Below are positions 51,501 to 57,500 of a DNA stretch of 64,000 nucleotides, piece by piece. Each line of letters begins with the position of its first letter. The first letter of the stretch is position 1. The stretch is from Conchocele bisecta. Lineage: Eukaryota; Mollusca; Bivalvia; Lucinida; Thyasiridae. Both the position numbers and the translations under genes were made by a program. The notes under the pieces are model-generated. The model made no database searches. It saw only the letters and a list, made by a program, of their open reading frames with translations, and had not been told where the DNA came from. The stretch spans positions 67,881,188 through 67,945,187 of the forward strand of contig CM055278.1 of assembly GCA_029237695.1 (NCBI GenBank), given 5' to 3'.

Positions 51501-54500
51501 AAATACAGAAAACATGTAATTTACCTCTAATACACGTAGCCTCTTATGTTACGAGCCTGGCTATATTAAATTCCAAAAGATACCAATTTACCATCAATCT
51601 ATACTTACCGCACCCATTCATATTGATCGATTCCTTTTGTCTTGTTTCACACTATGCGTATTTCAACGTCATAGCGGACACCTGTCAAAAATTGATATTT
51701 CCGTTTCCGGGCTTGTTTTGTTTGCGTAAAACTGGCAGGGTGACTTCTGGATTAAAAATGGGGCTGAAAAAATGCGCGCAATACACGGCTAAATACGGTA
51801 ATAAATTTAAATTTTACCACCTTAGTTCAATTGTTATACCACTCATTAAAAATCGCGGCTTGAGTTTATTCTAAGCTGTTTTCGTAATTAACAGATGATT
51901 TACTTAATATTGTTACACCGTTTAATTATTTTTTCTGTTAAAAGAGATTTGATATCACATTAAGTTTAATTGATTAATTATGGTTTTACGTGAACTGCTT
52001 GAACTGGTTGTCGTGCAACTTTAAACGCATTTTAGCGGAGGCGGTGTCTTTGGTTTCCATAGGCATGTGAAAACTTACCTGAGATAATCGCGCTGATTCT
52101 CAGACTTGGTGGCGCTTGGGCGCTTAATTTTCGCATCGACATATCAGAATACAAATGTGAAGGAAACATACTATCGGGACTCAATTTCCACTTCAACTAA
52201 ACCGATATATCAACATATCCTATATCGAGTTATCAGGAGTAAAATATATGATCTATATAGGGAATTCTGCCGGGACCTGGGACGTATATCGAGATAAACG
52301 ATATCGAAATAATGAGATTCAGTTGTATTTTCAACTAATAGAACTAATTTTTGTATGCAGAAAGCCCAATCACATATAGTACTACTTTCAACATGGAATT
52401 ACTTTTTGTGTTTATACTGCCCAAGCACATTTGGAACGTCTTTCAACAAAGAACTACTTGTTGTGTTTAGGCTGCCCAGGAGAAGGAGGAGTTACAGAGA
52501 GACGGTGATGACCTGGATGCTCGCATCCGCAAGGCCGAAAAGGAGATACGTGCCCTTGAGAATACGCTCAAACTCATGAACAACCGCAATGAAACGTACA
52601 GGAAGAGCTTCAATAAAGTCACTGACACAAGTAAGTCGATGTGACTGGAACGTTGCAGGCAAAACATTGATTACTTTGTTCCATTGCCTCGATTACATTC
52701 CGTTTCCTTGGTAACATGTTGTGTTCCATTGCCTCGATGGCATTTCATTGTCATGGTAACAGGTGTTCTGTGCCTTGATGACATTCCAATGCTATGGTAA
52801 CGTCAGGGGTTGAAAAAATTCTTTTTTTCCACTCGCCCAGCTGGGCAAGTACGCCAAAAATGTACTTGCCCAGGTCAAAAAGTTACTTGCCCAGTTTTTT
52901 TTTAAATAAAATGCTATTTCCAGTATTTGTAATGTTGCATCTTATTTTAAAAAAAAAGAAGCTTTTACATATATATGATCATTACCAAAACGTATGAGAC
53001 ATATTCACTATTATTGTTATTTATAGTTTAAGTATTAAATGAACATAAACAAACAAATAAATATTATTTATCGGGAGATAAACTTCGTCAAGTTTTTTCT
53101 TCAACAACGTTTTTTAGCAGCGAATTTGCTCAGAGGCTTGCATGCTTCTTATTTTCTATAAGCGATGAGTGACATAGATTTTGTTTAATGTATAGTGGCT
53201 ATGTTTGCATGCGCTGCGCTCTGCCTTAATTACTAAATTCAATGGTTTCAGTCCCGGCGCCGACCGTTTCGTCCCAAGCCGTTATGTTCGGGGTCTGAAA
53301 TGAGCGTTAACCAAACTGTATATGAGACGATATATGTGGCCGCGTATACACTAGTCAATACTAGCAGTCATATTATGTGTTAGCCCGGCCGCGTACAGCC
53401 GACAAATAATCCGTAAATTAAACTTGCCCGATATGGACCGTGTTCAAAATCGTTAGCGATTCTACCCGTAACCGTGTACATAAACACTGCTTGAATCTTA
53501 CTTCCCGCAAATTGACGTAAACAACAAATGGTCGCTGAATTAATACCATTTGTTGGCCGTTATCGATGGAATTAATGGGCAATTTGTTCAGAAAAAAAAA
53601 TCCTGACCAAATCTTTCACTTACCAAACTGGTCGAGTGCCTGTAGAAAGTACTCGGCCGCCACAAAAAGCACTCGCCATGGCGAGCTGGCCGAGTGAAAT
53701 TTCAACCCCTGAACGTTTTATGTTGCCTCGATGACATGTCATTGTCATGGTAACAGGTGTTCTGATCCTTGATGACATTTCAATGCCATGGTAACGTTTT
53801 ATGTTGCCTCGATGACATTTCATTGTCATGGTAACACGTGTTCTGTGCCTTCATGACATTCCAATGCCATGGTAACATTTTCTATTGCCTCGATGACATT
53901 CCAGTGCCATGGTAACAGGTGTTCTGTGCCTTGATGACATTTCAATGCCATGGTAGCGTTTTCTGTTGTTCATGTTCATGTGTTCAGTTGCCTGGATGAC
54001 ATTCCATTGCCATGGTATCATGTGTTCAGTTGCTTGTTTTGACATTCCATTGCCATGGTAACATGTGTTCAGTTGCTTGTATGACATTCCGTTGCCATGG
54101 TAGCATGTGTTCAGTTGCTTGTATGACATTCCATTGCCATGGTAACATGTGTCCCGTTGCCTCGATGACATTCAGTTGCCATGGTAACATTCCATTGCCA
54201 TGGTAACCTGTGTTCAGCTGCTTGGATGACATTCCGTTGCCATGGTAACATATGTTCTGTTGCCTTGGTGACATTCCATTGCCTAGGTAACATGTGTTTC
54301 ATTGCCTGGATGACATTCCATTGCCATGGTAACATATGTTCAGTTGCTTGTATGACATTCCATTGCCATGGTAACCTGTGTTCCATTGCCCAGGTGACGA
54401 GATGGAGGAGAAGCAGCAGCTGGACGAGCAGATGCGGGCAGTTATGGACAAGTACAAGTACAAGCGGCGACAGATCCGTGAACTTCAGGAGGATCTGCAG

Positions 54501-57500
54501 ACGATGAGCAGCACGATGGACAACCTGAAACGTGACGAGGACGCCTACGTCGATATGGTCGATGACAAGCGGGTACGCCTTTGTGTCGTTATTGTCTTGC
54601 CCTTGTGTTGTAATATACAAACTACACCACCGCCTGCATTAATCTTGCCAAGAAGTCAACGTTTCTGAACATTAATGGGCAATCTCAACTCGCAATCAAG
54701 CAGTTTGATTGGCTGTGCCTGAGCTGTAGCACAGTTCAGGCTCAGCCAATCAAGCTGCGTTCTTTCAAACACAATAGTCGAGTATTTTGTAATAAACACA
54801 TCTACAAATATTGGCAAGATTAGCGTAGGCAGTGGTGCAAGACTGATCAAATTGTAAGGATCATTTCCTTATATGTTTAATGATAGCATTATCAGCCTGT
54901 GTATATATACATACTGATCAGAGACTGCATTGGTTATTTACAAATAACAGTGTCAGTATTTTCTTGGCATACCTGTATTTCTTCCCTATATTATATATTG
55001 GGTCAGCAGTTTAGTCCCTTTGGGTCTGACAGCATCCTCTGAAGGGTCAGCAGAATTCATAATTGTGTATTGCATGGTCAGCGATTTACACCCCAGTTAC
55101 TGGTAAGCAAATAAAGTTACCAGATTAAACCCACCCTGCAAACAACGGAATTTGTATCATTTCTAATATTATAGTTTTATATACTTGAAAGCATATTCTA
55201 CGTGTAATTCATTATTTCTTGTTTGCAGAACAAAATCCTTCAGGTGAACAAAGAGTTGGACGACCAGCGGGCAAAACTGGAGCGTGTGGCTAAGCAGGTA
55301 ATCCGTTGGAAACTTGTACAGTGCAACCTCGCTAAATGGAACCCTCTCAACCCTAAATGACTGGCATAGACGGATTCATGCTAATATTTGGACAAGTTCA
55401 TTAATCATATGTAGGAGACACACCATGTGATGTTTACATGAAATCATTTACAGAAACTGGAATATTTTCTGTAAATGATGTGACACAAAACTTCCCATGA
55501 CACTTTCTAGTATATTATAATATTTATACAATGATATACTATAGATATTTTCACCTGTGTGTTGAATGGACGTATATCCACAATCAAGCAATGAACAGGA
55601 CCTGTAGCCGATTTCACCAACATTGCAAAGTATACTTTTCTAGCAAAGTATACTTTGAGGGAGTAATCATTTATTTTCCCCGAAATGCATTATGTCATAT
55701 AGAACTAACGACTGCATATATTTGATGATTAAAAGTATGCAGAATTATTATACTGAATTTATTACATTATCACAGCCAGAATGGCTGTGATAATGTAATA
55801 AATTCAGTATAATAAAAAATAAGGAATTTATTCTAAAATTGAAAATTTCTCCCTGAAAGTATACTTTGCTAGATAAGTATACTTTGCAATGTTGGTGAAA
55901 TCAGCCACTGTTGCAATAAAGGCGCACTTGTAATGTATATTTTGCTGGTAGTCGTGTTCAATGATTATCACTGATCTCTCGACTGTGTTGCGTAATTTCA
56001 GAACGTGAAGTATGCCCGAGAAATGCGGTCGGCGAAGAAGTCTAAGGGAGAAACGCCGGAGGAGCGAGACTTCCAGGTGCGAGAACTCCGTGAGTTTAAC
56101 AAGACGGTGATGTCACAGATAGGGGAGGCGACTCAGGTTCACCCAGATCTCAACGAGGCCGTTTCCATGTACTTCGCTCAGGTACTTTGTCAGGCCGTTA
56201 AACACCAATACAGAGCTCCAGATAAGGGGCGTATTTTACGCACTTTTATTTTTAGCTGAATACACATTGATTATCAACAGTGCGAGTACAAAATACTCAC
56301 AGCAATGTGAAAATATGCATATCAAAATGAGTAGTGGAAATACTGTAATAAAGTTGAAAATGTACTTCGTTGAGCTAGTGTTTGCTTTTTGCAGCTCAAC
56401 GATAAAGTAAATTTTCAACTGCATTATAGTATAAATAAGTGAATAAGTGACAATACACTTAAATAAGTGAATGTTTAAATTTGTTCTTGATCAAGAAAAT
56501 CCATAATCCATTTGTAAAAATAATAAAATATGCATTGAATTTGAAATCAAGGGGTACAAGACTCTTTAGACACAAAGCTTATCTGGAGTTCTGAATTGGA
56601 ATCAAATCGCTCAGGTACATCACAGGATGTCTGTACTTTCCATACACACCACAAACATGTCCTTCCCCTTTCACCCTTTCTGGATCTATTTGTCACTGAG
56701 TAATGGGTCTTGTGGCATTTGTAAGCTGCTAGTATTTTCTTCTTCATCTGAATTGCTTGGCCCTAAATGATACTCTTTTGTGTAGATGGGCCGTTAAGCA
56801 CCATTCCATTCTATTGTGAGCTGCCTAATTCCCACCCTTCCCATTTTGTGACCGAGCAATGGGGCTAATGTGATTGGCGGTTAGTCTAGCTTGCTACTTG
56901 TTCGGAATACCACACTCCCCCCTCCCCTTCTGGATATAAAAATGGATAAAGGTTTTTATGCCACCGGGTTTCGAAGAAACGGGTGGCATATAGTGTTTGG
57001 ACCGTCCATCTGTCTGTCCATCTGTCCGTCCGTCCGGGCACACATTAGGGTACTTATGTGGCTAGCCCCACAGGGTTACAATTAGCCACCTAAAAAATCC
57101 TTTTATGTGGCTAAAAATCGTTTTATGTGGCTAATATTTAACATGTGATAAGCCACATAAGTATAGTACTGTAAGAACGTCCGTCCATCTGTCCGTCTGT
57201 CTGTCTGTCCGTCCGTCACACTTTTCGGTTAACCAATTTGTCACAGTTTCTCAAATATGCTGCAGGTGGCATCCGCGTTCGACAGACGCATTTCTTGTTC
57301 TATGTTTGTATTCCTGTGCATGTGCAGTGAAAATAAAACAGGGAAACACACCTAGCAAATGTATGGCAAATGTGAGGCAAACGTGGGTGAAATAAAAATG
57401 TTGTCTGTAAACTCGGAACAAAAACTCGGACGTTACTGTATTGCTATCTGTATATGATTGTGTGGAAAGAAAACCTAAGCAATCAGCATGTGTATTGTAG

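Noticed and set aside
52660..54393. CRISPR-like regular repeats
   Set aside because: Units are adjacent and diverged with no unique spacers. The locus is a eukaryotic intron and the array is a minisatellite.
53851..54620. Minus-strand open frames rich in His, Gly and Trp
   Set aside because: These are translations of the 42-bp intron 15 minisatellite and overlap CCDC39 exon 16 on the other strand.
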